From Conoideocrella luteorostrata (lineage: Eukaryota > Ascomycota > Sordariomycetes > Hypocreales > Clavicipitaceae), in contig JASWJB010000059.1 of assembly GCA_032433595.1 (NCBI GenBank), positions 105,137 to 169,136 of the forward strand: a stretch of 64,000 nucleotides of DNA, written 5' to 3'. Each line of letters opens with the position of its first letter. Within the stretch, counting starts at the first letter, position 1. Positions 33,101 through 44,100 of the stretch are shown here, in pieces. The position numbers and the translations under genes were made by a program. Under the pieces are notes generated by a model. It searched no databases. It was not told the DNA's origin and saw only the letters and a program-made list of their open reading frames with translations.

Positions 33101-34992
33101 GACAGTTCAGGGACGGGGACTTTGGACGGGTTAACGATGCGTGATTTGATACGGTCTGATCATGTGGTCGCTCTTACAGGTATTTAAATTTAGGAAGGAA
33201 TAGTTAGTTACTCCATAACCAATTAACACGTTAATACGTACTCCTTACGGAGTACTCTGATCCTCATGCGTACAGTTCGGTCGGGCGGGCGGTTCAGCCT
33301 GACTGCAATCACGGAGCACTGGCAAGCGAGATAAGGTCTTTGGGGGCGGTAGGATCCCACTGCGTTCGTGCGACAGCTGCCTCAAGGAAAAACTTTCCCT
33401 GGAATACCGAGCGCATGGTTTTCGGTCCCGGACATGGACCTGTTTGTACTCCGTACATGAATGTTTGATCCCATCAGGAAGACTGGGGTCTGTTGTAAGT
33501 TTGTAACACTCAAGCAGGCCCCGTGACCCAGAGTGAGAAGTCATGGAAACTGCCTATTTGACCAAGTACCAATGCTTCAAGATCCTGCCTCTGTGGGTAA
33601 TTGACTTGCTTACGGCGGTTTGCATAATAACTACTCCGTATGATCCTCGCATTTCGGTGCGGATGAGCTCATGGTGCGCCCTCTTTAGCAGGCAAAGGTA
33701 CGAAGCAACATCCTGACACGCTCTGTGCCAGGACGGGTCACCCCGGTGATGTTGACAAACGATGGCCTGTGCCACGATGACACTACTACGCACGAGAAGT
33801 TCTTGATGACGAGAACCGCATTACTGCGCAGTATGACGCTTTGAGTAGAGGATACCTACGGCCAGAGCAGGGAAAGCTGGCATATGGTCTCGTTTGAGAG
33901 ACGGCATGTGGCTGAAGGCCTCATGTCTCGCTTGATGCGTGCAATAGAATACTAACTACTCCGTAGTGGTGTGCAGGGCTAGTGAACAGGCAGTCTGTGG
34001 TGACTTTTAGTTTCAACAATCGACGTTTCGCTCTTTTTGTGTGTCAATGAGTTTCTTCCAGAACGAACCTACGCAAACTTCTAGCCACTTCCATGGATCC
34101 TTGTGCTGTGCGGATTACCCAGGTGCCGGGCTTTTTGCCTCCTCGCTTGCGCATGCCATCGGGCGAGCTGACAAGTTCCACGAACCTGGCCCTGAGTTCA
34201 TAACAGTGCGAGCTGCGAACCGTGCTTCCAAACTCCTTTCTGGGTACGGAGTACATTCATCCTTCTGTACGTTGCGCGCTCAGCGCCCAGCGCCGAGCTG
34301 CCGGCGCCCATGTCTACTAGTACTAGCACGCAGTGCCCGCGCGTCCCCAAAACCCTGCCATGTGTACTCCGTACCTAGGTACCAAGGTACCTTATGTAGT
34401 TATTACTCGGTGCCAGTTACGCCGTACCAGCTGTTAATCGAAGCGAAGTACGGAGTACGGAGTACCAAGCTGGTCTTGCCCCCATATTCGTCTCCCTCCT
34501 GCACCGTTTCCGCGCTAAGCCTGGATTGTGCGTGGCACAACTGTCCGCAACCCAGCGTATTGTGTCATTCGTCATTCAATGCGCACTCGGCACACTTCTC
34601 TGCAAAGTCTCTGCACACTCTCTGCAAGCCTAGCCTAGCGTCTAATCTTCGTCTCCCTCGCCTCTCCCCCGGAGTCTAACAACATTCATCTCTCGAGAGT
34701 AAAGACGGAAATCAAGGAAACCTGTCCACCGTCCCCCCAGTCTCGCTCCCTCTCTCCACGACGGTATCTGTCATTGCCATAACTCACCATAGAAAAACGC
34801 ACATTGTGCTCGTTGGTGTATCACCCCGGCCTGTTTATCCCCTTGCAGCCCGTGGCTTCCAGCCGGCAAGTACTGCGTCTATGAAGAGACACCCACGATG
34901 ACATTGCCTTCAACAAGCACATTTAGCTGCCTTTCTTGACCTCGCGGAAGGCTCCCCTTGCCTGCAAATATCACACCCACTTGCCTACAGTG
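30133..34992. other. 4.9-kb gene-less region upstream of VAC7, rich in TACTCCGTA motifs
   Basis: No coding region is recognisable in this, the longest empty stretch in the window. It holds ten exact TACTCCGTA/TACGGAGTA copies between 32294 and 34464, a 20-T run at 32131-32150, and a short GT run near 31031. The 34680-34990 part is pyrimidine-rich, as expected for a leader. A plus-strand open frame with its first ATG at 34047 runs to 34679. It has no motif and is crossed by five copies of the non-coding motif, so I do not call it. Confidence 0.55.
32294..34464. repeat. Cluster of ten TACTCCGTA/TACGGAGTA motifs
   Basis: Copies begin at 32294, 33045, 33246, 33447, 33632, 33957, 34245, 34365, 34449 and 34456, in both orientations. 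The last two overlap to give TACGGAGTACGGAGTA. Three successive copies (33045, 33246, 33447) are each 201 bases apart. The cluster ends about 530 bases before the VAC7 start codon. Confidence 0.85.
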
Positions 34993-37545
34993 ATGGACAA
35001 GTCTTCTGCCGTGGCGGGAAGCACAGCTAGTGCTGACCTGTCCGGCAACAAGACGTCCGACACCACGAACAACACCAGCGGGCCCAAAGGTCCATCATTA
35101 CCTCAACCTGGCCATGCGACTGCTGGAAGCCAGACTTCGAAGCAGTCTTCGGCTACCAACTCTGTCACGCAGTCGCCGGCCGCCTCCCGAGATACGTCAC
35201 CGTCTCGTCAACTTCAAAGACCGACATCATCGACACGACTGAGCGGCTCACGATCACGCAAAAACAGCCAGCAAGATCTTAGTCCCACACGACAAATCCG
35301 TCAAGGAAGCCAAGATCCGGGAACAGCTACTCGGGCATTATCATCGGCGACCACACCAAACCTACGACCGAACAACCGAGAGCCTTCGATTCACGCTCCA
35401 GTACCGCAGAAGCCAGTTTCCGTTCCTGACCTAAAGGATGGTCCTCGCTGGCCAGTATCGCCACGTCTACGCTCACCACCACCGCAGCTGGCCCGGCCTG
35501 GAGCGACAACGCCAACACGGAGCACCGAAATGGAAGCCCCAGCAATCAATGTGCAAGGGCCAAGTCCGGCGCCACAAGCTTCAGAATCAAATCCGCCTGT
35601 TTCGGAAGGCGACACCGATGATTCGCATGCTCCCTCAGGCGTGCGAACACCTGCAAGGGGCTCATTAGAAACGGTACTGGAAGTGAGCCAAAACAACTCA
35701 CCAGCTCGACAAAACGACTCGGCATTGTTGGAGCAAATGAAGGAAAAACTTACTGCTCCTGAGAATCACTCTGACAGCGCTCTTAGTGATAGCGGGCGTA
35801 CCCTGAAGGCGAAGACCGCAACCAACGCGGTAGCAAATGGAAACGATAATGCTACCATCCGAGCTGACCGCAAAAGAACAAGCTCAATTCCTCCCCCGCC
35901 TCTGGTATCGAGACAGTCAAGCGCACTGTCCACTAAGCAAGCCAAGACCAAGCCCGATACAGGCTCGACTCAAAGCATGACGGTAGAGACCGAGACTGTT
36001 TCTAGCATTCCGCAAGTTGCGCTCACAACCAGCGGGAAGGACGGTGGTGGTGGAACACTCAGGGCAAAGCCAAGCACAGAAACCATCAAGCCCAAGAAGG
36101 ACAAGAAGAGGACTGCTAGAAAACAGACAACAGTCAGTTCCGGTGCCGCTTCATCTAAAGCAGACAATTTTGAGGCCAAGATCGCCAGCGCCGTAGACGA
36201 GGCCAACACGTCCGACTCGGAGGAAACTTTTGTATACGATTCCAACCCACCTGACAACGCTGAGCGGTCAAATCGCCGCTTTCATTCGCGAACACCAAGC
36301 GCAACATCTATGGTCAGTCAAGCAGAGCGGCAAAACCTAAGGTCTATCTATGGCGTTATGGAAGGCTCTAACCATGGACCGGCACCTAAAAAGAGCATGA
36401 AGTTTGTCAACACCTTTGGTGGCAATGGCAGTGATAGCCTCACGCCTGGAGAGGAAGATGGGAAGGGAAGTGGTCGTAGTGCTGGAGGATCTACTAGAGG
36501 AACTGTCAGACATCATCATATTGGCAGACGAGGTCGGCAGACAGGCAATGGCCATGCCTCTCTCTTCGACAACGAGTCTCCATTTCCAAATGCGGCAAAG
36601 TCAAAATTTTCTTCGAATAGTAACTCGCGAAACCCGTCCGGCCCACCAAGCCCAAGGACGTATCATGGCTATCTCAATCCGAAGCGATCCGTAATGCAGA
36701 TGTCGTCCAGCTACGACTTGGACGATACGACGGGGGCTGATGATGAGAGGACTCCGTTGATTGGCACGCTACGGTCATCAAGAGGAACCAGAGGCAGACG
36801 AGGACCCCATAACCTACGTCAAGCTGAGTCTCAGACTTATACTCGGCGATCGTCGTATCTCAACCGTTTCGCTGCGTGCCTAGTCCTGACCATGATGCTA
36901 CTTCTTGTCATCACCGGTGCCATTGGTTTCATGTTCGCTACCTCTCAACCGATGACTGGCATAGAGATTGTGTCTATTAAAAATGTTGTTACAAGTGAAC
37001 AGGTCTTAATGTTTGATTTGACTGTCAAAGCACATAATCCAAATATCGTTGTGGTCACAATAGACCACGCGAATTTGGAGATATTTGCCAAGTCAGAACA
37101 TGCTGGAAGCGACTCAGATTGGTGGAAATATCCCGGCATCATCAACGAGATTTACATTCGCGACGATCCGCAGAACGACCCACCGACAACAGAACCCGGA
37201 GACGGCGATGGTGAGGACGATTCCAGACCAAATATTCTACTGGGACGTATCACAGAGTTCGACAGCCCACTCTCATTTGAGGGATCCCTGTTTCACCAAG
37301 GCACCTCTTCATCGACAGGGGAAATGCAACTGCCATATCCGGGCAACGGCACGTCTGGTGGGTCCGAGCGGTGGAATCGAATTTACCAAAATGAGTTTGA
37401 CCTGATCGTGAAGGGAGTGGTGAAGTACAGCCTGCCGCTGAGTGCCCATATTCGCAGCGCAACGGTATCCGGTAGGACGACAGTCCAGCCAAACTCCGCC
37501 AACGATCCGTCTCATAAGCCAAACGGTACCGCTCCAGGCATATAA
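34993..37545 (+). CDS. VAC7: Vacuolar segregation protein 7 homologue (Vac7)
   Basis: The frame from the first ATG at 34993 encodes 850 residues. About 620 residues of Ser/Pro/Thr-rich, disordered sequence lead to one transmembrane segment at about 625-652 (CLVLTMMLLLVITGAIGFMF). A conserved lumenal domain follows, with GIEIVSIKNVVTSEQVLMFD and VKAHNPNIVVVTIDHANLEI. That order is the Vac7 layout. In yeast Vac7 is a vacuolar membrane activator of the Fab1 lipid kinase complex, which makes PI(3,5)P2 and controls vacuole size and inheritance. A DDERTPLIG motif lies just before the membrane segment. Upstream in-frame codons lack an ATG, which fixes the start. Confidence 0.93.
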   Translation: MDKSSAVAGSTASADLSGNKTSDTTNNTSGPKGPSLPQPGHATAGSQTSKQSSATNSVTQSPAASRDTSPSRQLQRPTSSTRLSGSRSRKNSQQDLSPTRQIRQGSQDPGTATRALSSATTPNLRPNNREPSIHAPVPQKPVSVPDLKDGPRWPVSPRLRSPPPQLARPGATTPTRSTEMEAPAINVQGPSPAPQASESNPPVSEGDTDDSHAPSGVRTPARGSLETVLEVSQNNSPARQNDSALLEQMKEKLTAPENHSDSALSDSGRTLKAKTATNAVANGNDNATIRADRKRTSSIPPPPLVSRQSSALSTKQAKTKPDTGSTQSMTVETETVSSIPQVALTTSGKDGGGGTLRAKPSTETIKPKKDKKRTARKQTTVSSGAASSKADNFEAKIASAVDEANTSDSEETFVYDSNPPDNAERSNRRFHSRTPSATSMVSQAERQNLRSIYGVMEGSNHGPAPKKSMKFVNTFGGNGSDSLTPGEEDGKGSGRSAGGSTRGTVRHHHIGRRGRQTGNGHASLFDNESPFPNAAKSKFSSNSNSRNPSGPPSPRTYHGYLNPKRSVMQMSSSYDLDDTTGADDERTPLIGTLRSSRGTRGRRGPHNLRQAESQTYTRRSSYLNRFAACLVLTMMLLLVITGAIGFMFATSQPMTGIEIVSIKNVVTSEQVLMFDLTVKAHNPNIVVVTIDHANLEIFAKSEHAGSDSDWWKYPGIINEIYIRDDPQNDPPTTEPGDGDGEDDSRPNILLGRITEFDSPLSFEGSLFHQGTSSSTGEMQLPYPGNGTSGGSERWNRIYQNEFDLIVKGVVKYSLPLSAHIRSATVSGRTTVQPNSANDPSHKPNGTAPGI

Positions 37546-38569
37546 ATAAATTGTTGCAAGATGGAGCTTTGCTGACCATTACGTTGGGTTTTCTTTGTTA
37601 ATACCCCGAATTCTGTATTTTTTCTTCTTCTGTTTCTTTTTCTTTCAGCGCATTTGCATGGCATATGAAAAGATAAAAGCACCGGGGTTGGACTTGACAA
37701 AGTCGAACTTGAACTCATGATCACGACTGCACAAGGTTGCCAGAGAGAGATGGACTTGATTTCGGAGCTTGTTTTTTTTTTTTTTTTCAAAGTTTGTTTT
37801 GGCTATAGATGGACGGCGTTCCCCCTTTAGTCTGAAGAACTGTTATTCTCATGGGGTTATGAACTCGCAGGAGTTAAAGATGTGAACATCACATCGGGTT
37901 CAGTCTAATGAATGGATCTAAAATTATTGGCCTCCTGTGATACCATGAAACGAAAGGCGACATGGCAAGCGACATGGAGAAGAGACAGTATCAACAATTT
38001 TTTGGCCGGGAAGGGCAAAAGGGAGTTTTCATTTGTGACTTTCGCTGCTATAGATGTCAACATTGGCAACCTCTATATGTAATTGTAACGCCTTCACGAT
38101 TGAAAAGACAAAAAAAAAAGAGTGAGAAAGAAAGAAAGAGAGAAAGAAAGAGAGAGAGAGAAAGAAAGGGGAAAGATGAGGGTCAATAAGGACTGGAAAA
38201 GTCAGGAGAAGTACATATATTACAGGATGGTACGACCAGGCTATTGTAAGACATTACTACGCACTACACAACTGTGCAAGAAAGAATGAAAAGAATCTTG
38301 AAAATGAAGCTGTGTGCACAAATGTCGTGATGTGTACAAAAGAGAACAAGTACGATTCACCTCAGTTGTTGACAGCATTTTAGTCTTCGCTTTATGATGG
38401 ACGGATGGTAATTGTTATATCTAAACTTCATTCTCAGTAGATGAGCCGCTACTTTTCTATCAATCCTAAAACGCCAGTCATTCATTTGCGCACTATTCGT
38501 CTTGCCTGTGAAAACCGCTTCTCGTCGTATGAATCATCCCACTCTTGCAATAAAACGCCATTTCCATTT
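37546..38569. other. Convergent intergenic region with simple repeats
   Basis: This lies between the stops of VAC7 (+) and DIM1 (-). It contains a 16-T run at 37772-37787 and a long purine tract. No gene is seen. Confidence 0.6.
38111..38175 (+). repeat. Polypurine (GAAA/GA)n tract
   Basis: About 65 bases of almost pure A and G with irregular GAAA and GA units, broken by a single T at 38123. Such tracts can form triplex DNA and vary in length. Confidence 0.85.
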
Positions 38570-40128
<1,559 letters not shown>

Positions 40129-42915
40129 ATGTCGTCAAAGCTTGACTTTCTCAACCAAAAGGCGCCCGACAACTACGTGGCTGGTCTCGGTCGTGGTGCA
40201 ACTGGCTTCACGACTAGATCTGATCTCGGTCCTACGCGCGACGGCCCCAGCGAGGAACAGATCAAAGAAGCACTCGCGAAGCGTGCGGCCCAGCTCGGTC
40301 TCGCTCCAGACGGTAGCAAGAAGAAAGACGACGATGACGATGATGACGACGAAAAGTTCCAGGACCCGGACAACGAGGTCGGTCTGTTTTCCGGAGGCAT
40401 CTATGACAAGGATGATGAAGAGGCTGATCAGATATGGGATTGGGTCGATGAGCGCATGGATAGGAGGAGAAAGCAGCGAGAAGCTCGAGAGAAGACCGAA
40501 CAGGAGGAATATGAGCGCAAGAACCCTAAAATTCAGCAACAATTTTCGGATTTGAAGCGCGCTTTGGAGACTGTCACGGACGAAGAGTGGGCGAATTTAC
40601 CAGAGGTCGGTGATTTGACGGGCAAGAACCGACGCAGCAAGCAGGCTCTGCGCCAGAGATTTTATGCTGTTCCCGATAGTGTACTCGCCGCGGCTCGAGA
40701 TTCTACAGAGCTTGGTACCACGGTCACGGACGATGGCGTCGCTTCGAGCGCTACGGACAAGGCTGATGGCACTATGACCAATTTCGCGCAGATTGGAGCT
40801 GCGCGTGACAGAGTGCTCAAGTCAAGACTGGAGCAGGCATCAAGATCTAGTGTTGACGCTACCAACGGAAGTTCAACAAGTATTGATCCACAAGGTTATA
40901 TTACCAGTTTGAACAAGATGCAAATGAGCGAAGGCCAGGCACAGGTGGGAGATATTAACCGCGTACGGGAACTTCTTCAGTCGGTGGTAAAGACGAACCC
41001 CAACAATGCTCTTGGTTGGATTGCGGCAGCGCGGTTAGAGGAGTTGGCAGGCAAGATCGTCGCCGCTAGGAAAACGATCGATCAGGGATGTGTCCGGTGT
41101 CCCAAGAGTGAGGACGCTTGGCTGGAGAATATTCGGTTGAATCACGAGTCACAAAACGCCAAGATTATTGCTCGACGAGCTATTGAGGCGAACAGTCGAT
41201 CTGTCAGATTATGGGTGGAGGCCATGAGATTGGAGAACATCCCCAGTAATAAGAGGAGAGTCATTCGCCAAGCATTAGATTATATTCCAGAGTCCGAAGC
41301 TTTATGGAAAGAAGCCGTCAACTTGGAAGATAATCAGGATGATGCCAAGCTGATGCTGGCCAAGGCCACAGAACTGATACCTTTGTCTGTCGATCTTTGG
41401 CTGGCGCTCGCTCGCCTTGAAACTCCCGAAAACGCACAGAAGGTTCTCAACAGAGCCCGGAAAGCTGTTCCTACGTCATACGAGATATGGATTGCGGCAG
41501 CACGACTTATGGAGCAGCTCGGACAAGCGAGCAAGGGTAACGTCATGACGACTGCTGTGCGTGTCTTGGCGAAGGAGTCCGCCATGCCCAAGAGGGAGGA
41601 ATGGATTGCTGAAGCCGAGAAGTGTGAAGAAGAAGGAGCCATTCTTACCTGCCAAAATATCATCCATGCCACACTAGGCTGGGGTCTCGACGAAGACGAT
41701 GACCGGAAGGATACGTGGATGGAAGATGCGAGGTCTAGCATTAATAGGGGTAGATATGACACAGCGAGGGCCATATATGCCTACGCAATCCGTGTGTTTT
41801 ACAACAGCAAAACGCTACGCATGGCGGCAGCCGACCTGGAGCGAAATCACGGCACAAAGGATACTCTTTGGGAAGTCCTTGAGCAAGCAGTGGATGCCTG
41901 TCCGACTAGCGAGGATCTATGGATGATGCTTGCCAAAGAAAAATGGCAAGCAGGTGAAGTCGACAATGCCAGACTGGTCCTCAAGCGCGCATTCAACAAG
42001 AACCCCAACAACGAAGACATTTGGCTCGCAGCCGTGAAACTTGAGTCCGAAAACGACAATGCCGAACAAGCACGGAAACTCTTGGAAATCGCTCGAGACC
42101 AAGCGCCCACTGACCGTGTGTGGATGAAGAGTGTCGTTTTCGAGCGCGTGCAAGGACACGCCGAGGCAGCCCTCGACCTTGTCCTCCAAGCCCTGCAACT
42201 CTTCCCCAAGGCCCCCAAACTCTGGATGCTCAAGGGTCAGATCTACGAAGACCTTGGCAAAATCAACCAAGCTCGCGAAGCCTATTCTACGGGAGTCAAA
42301 ACCGTTCCCAAGGCTGTGCCTCTCTGGCTCCTGTACTCGCGACTGGAGGAAAAATCTGGCCTGACCATTAAAGCACGATCGGTTCTCGACCGCGCTCGTC
42401 TCGATGTTCCCAAATCCCCACAACTGTGGTGCGAATCCGTCCGTCTAGAACGTCGCGCGGGTAATCTTGCACAAGCCAAATCCATGATGGCCAAGGCACA
42501 ACATGAAGTCCCGAAGAGCGGCCTGCTCTGGGTCGAGCAAATTTGGCACTTGGAGCCGCGGACGCAACGAAAACCGCGAAGTTTAGAGGCCATCAAGAAG
42601 GTGGACAATGACCCGCTGTTATTTGTCGGAGTGGCACGGATCTTCTGGGCGGATAGGAAGCTGGACAAGGCGCAGAACTGGTTTGAGAAGGCATTGGTGT
42701 TGGACAGTGACTGCGGGGATAGCTGGGCATGGTACTACAAGTTTCTGATCCAACATGGAACGGAGGAGAAGAGGGAGGAGGTGGTGAGCAAGTGTGTCCT
42801 GAGCGAGCCCAGGCACGGGGAGGTATGGGAGCGCGTGGCGAAGGAGCCGGCGAATGTGAGGAAGACGGTAGAAGAGATTTTGAAGTTGGTCGCGGTGGAG
42901 ATGGAGCAGTCGTGA
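40129..42915 (+). CDS. PRP6: Pre-mRNA splicing factor Prp6 (U4/U6.U5 tri-snRNP)
   Basis: A single 928-residue frame starts at the ATG at 40129. The PRP1 N-terminal domain is evident in KAPDNYVAGLGRGATGFTTR and in DPDNEVGLFSGGIYDKDDEE, with a run of eight Asp between. From about residue 265 to the end, the protein is a chain of HAT (half-a-TPR) repeats, marked by spaced Trp and aromatic pairs such as ALGWIAAARLEELAGKI, SVRLWVEAMRLE and DIWLAAVKLESEND. Prp6 bridges U5 and U4/U6 in the tri-snRNP and is required for spliceosome activation. The length is close to human PRPF6. No intron is needed, which is notable for a splicing factor this long. Confidence 0.96.
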   Translation: MSSKLDFLNQKAPDNYVAGLGRGATGFTTRSDLGPTRDGPSEEQIKEALAKRAAQLGLAPDGSKKKDDDDDDDDEKFQDPDNEVGLFSGGIYDKDDEEADQIWDWVDERMDRRRKQREAREKTEQEEYERKNPKIQQQFSDLKRALETVTDEEWANLPEVGDLTGKNRRSKQALRQRFYAVPDSVLAAARDSTELGTTVTDDGVASSATDKADGTMTNFAQIGAARDRVLKSRLEQASRSSVDATNGSSTSIDPQGYITSLNKMQMSEGQAQVGDINRVRELLQSVVKTNPNNALGWIAAARLEELAGKIVAARKTIDQGCVRCPKSEDAWLENIRLNHESQNAKIIARRAIEANSRSVRLWVEAMRLENIPSNKRRVIRQALDYIPESEALWKEAVNLEDNQDDAKLMLAKATELIPLSVDLWLALARLETPENAQKVLNRARKAVPTSYEIWIAAARLMEQLGQASKGNVMTTAVRVLAKESAMPKREEWIAEAEKCEEEGAILTCQNIIHATLGWGLDEDDDRKDTWMEDARSSINRGRYDTARAIYAYAIRVFYNSKTLRMAAADLERNHGTKDTLWEVLEQAVDACPTSEDLWMMLAKEKWQAGEVDNARLVLKRAFNKNPNNEDIWLAAVKLESENDNAEQARKLLEIARDQAPTDRVWMKSVVFERVQGHAEAALDLVLQALQLFPKAPKLWMLKGQIYEDLGKINQAREAYSTGVKTVPKAVPLWLLYSRLEEKSGLTIKARSVLDRARLDVPKSPQLWCESVRLERRAGNLAQAKSMMAKAQHEVPKSGLLWVEQIWHLEPRTQRKPRSLEAIKKVDNDPLLFVGVARIFWADRKLDKAQNWFEKALVLDSDCGDSWAWYYKFLIQHGTEEKREEVVSKCVLSEPRHGEVWERVAKEPANVRKTVEEILKLVAVEMEQS

Positions 42916-43321
42916 TTAGAGTAGAACGTAATATTGGGGCAAGGATTTTTGATGCTCCATCGATGTATATTATTATCACTATCATTATTATGGCGAAACT
43001 TGGGTGCGATATGCCCATGTTTGAGGATGAAATTTCCAATGTACGGCGAGTAGGGACGTTTAGTTTATAGCCTCATAATGCCCCATAAAGATAAAGATAT
43101 CCTATACTCGTCACTATTGTACACATCAAGACTTGATCACTTATTGTACTGCTGATAGAGCGCGGGGTGGCTTATATGTACTTGATTCAAAAACTGACTC
43201 TCGTCGCCACCACGCCGCCAGTCGCGCAGTGAATCTACGTCAAATTGTGATTTCTTTTCCTCGAAACCTTTCGCCATACAATTTCTCCTGTCCAAGCGCA
43301 AACGTCATACAGGAGTGGTAA
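42916..43321. other. Convergent intergenic region
   Basis: This 406-base region holds the 3' ends of PRP6 (+) and the small membrane protein (-). It is AT-rich around 42960-43110. No gene is seen. Confidence 0.6.
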
Positions 43322-44031
43322 TTATTTGCTGCCACCTCCAAACCACCCTGAGATACCGCTCTTTGCTTTGGCAGCGCCATTCTCGACTGACTTGTCAAAC
43401 TTGTCCACAGCCTTGATGGCCTCAGACTTGGCGTCCTTGACGTATGCTTCAGTCTGGCTCTTGACACTTCCGGCTTTCCTGTCGGCTTCGGCCCACTGTG
43501 ATGAATGAATGGCGGGTTAGCTTGCCGCTCAGACATGTATCCACTCAAGTACTGTCTTTTTTACTGCATTGAGAAACAAAAAGCCAGCGATATGACATCA
43601 CGGCCCCGATGCGCGAGACCAGAAGCTGCGATAGAGAATGGAATGGATGGACACTCGGACTTTGACTTACCGCCTTGTCAATCTTGGCGCCGGCTTCGGC
43701 TCCGTAGCTCTTGAGGTCCTTCTCCGCGTTTGGCTTGCTGCCGGGGAGAGCGTCCTTGACCTTGGCAGAGGCTCTGTGGATGTCGCCTGCGATTTGAATT
43801 GTCAGCTACATCGTCGTGGACATGGATGGGGAGCTTGCTTGCAGCTGATGTACCGGCCACGGCCGGCGCTGGATCAATGGACAAGAAACAATGGGAACGG
43901 GAATGGTCTCCAGACGTACTCTCAAACTTGTTCTCGGCGGCTTTCGGGCTCCCGCCGGCGTTGTAGAGGTAGTATCCTACACCACCTGCGGCGCCGAGGC
44001 CGAGGATAAGAGGCATGCGTGACTTGGACAT
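43322..44031 (-). CDS. Small single-pass membrane protein, calcofluor white hypersensitive type
   Basis: Three exons on the minus strand, 44031-43920, 43786-43671 and 43495-43322, give 133 residues. Introns are phase 1 and phase 0 with GTACGT and GTAAGT donors. Residues 6-24 (MPLILGLGAAGGVGYYLYN) form a Gly-rich membrane segment. The remainder is a highly charged amphipathic helix rich in Ala, Lys, Asp and Glu (KDLKSYGAEAGAKIDKAWAE), ending in SGISGWFGGGSK. This layout matches the small fungal proteins annotated as calcofluor white hypersensitive, whose loss affects cell-wall stress responses; the biochemical role is unknown. A mitochondrial or ER membrane location is possible. Exon joins are supported by frame and splice signals only. 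Confidence 0.78.
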
Positions 44032-44100
44032 TGTGTGTGTAGTACGTGCGTTCGCGCGCGCGCGTGTATGTATGTATATGTGTGTGAGTGTATGTGTAGA
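44032..44100. repeat. Alternating purine-pyrimidine (GT/CG)n tract
   Basis: Directly upstream of the start codon of the small membrane protein lies about 70 bases of GT, CG and TA dinucleotides, including CGCGCGCGCGCGTGTATGTA at about 44054-44073. Such sequence can adopt left-handed DNA. It would be in the leader or core promoter. Confidence 0.85.

Noticed and set aside
34047..34679. 210-codon open frame upstream of VAC7
   Set aside because: Its composition reads like translated leader, it has no domain or motif, and five copies of the non-coding TACGGAGTA motif fall inside it.
40135..40542. Minus-strand frame over the 5' part of PRP6, and similar antisense frames at 41334-41774 and 41917-42423
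   Set aside because: All are shadows of the PRP6 coding frame in high-GC third positions; none has a family resemblance.
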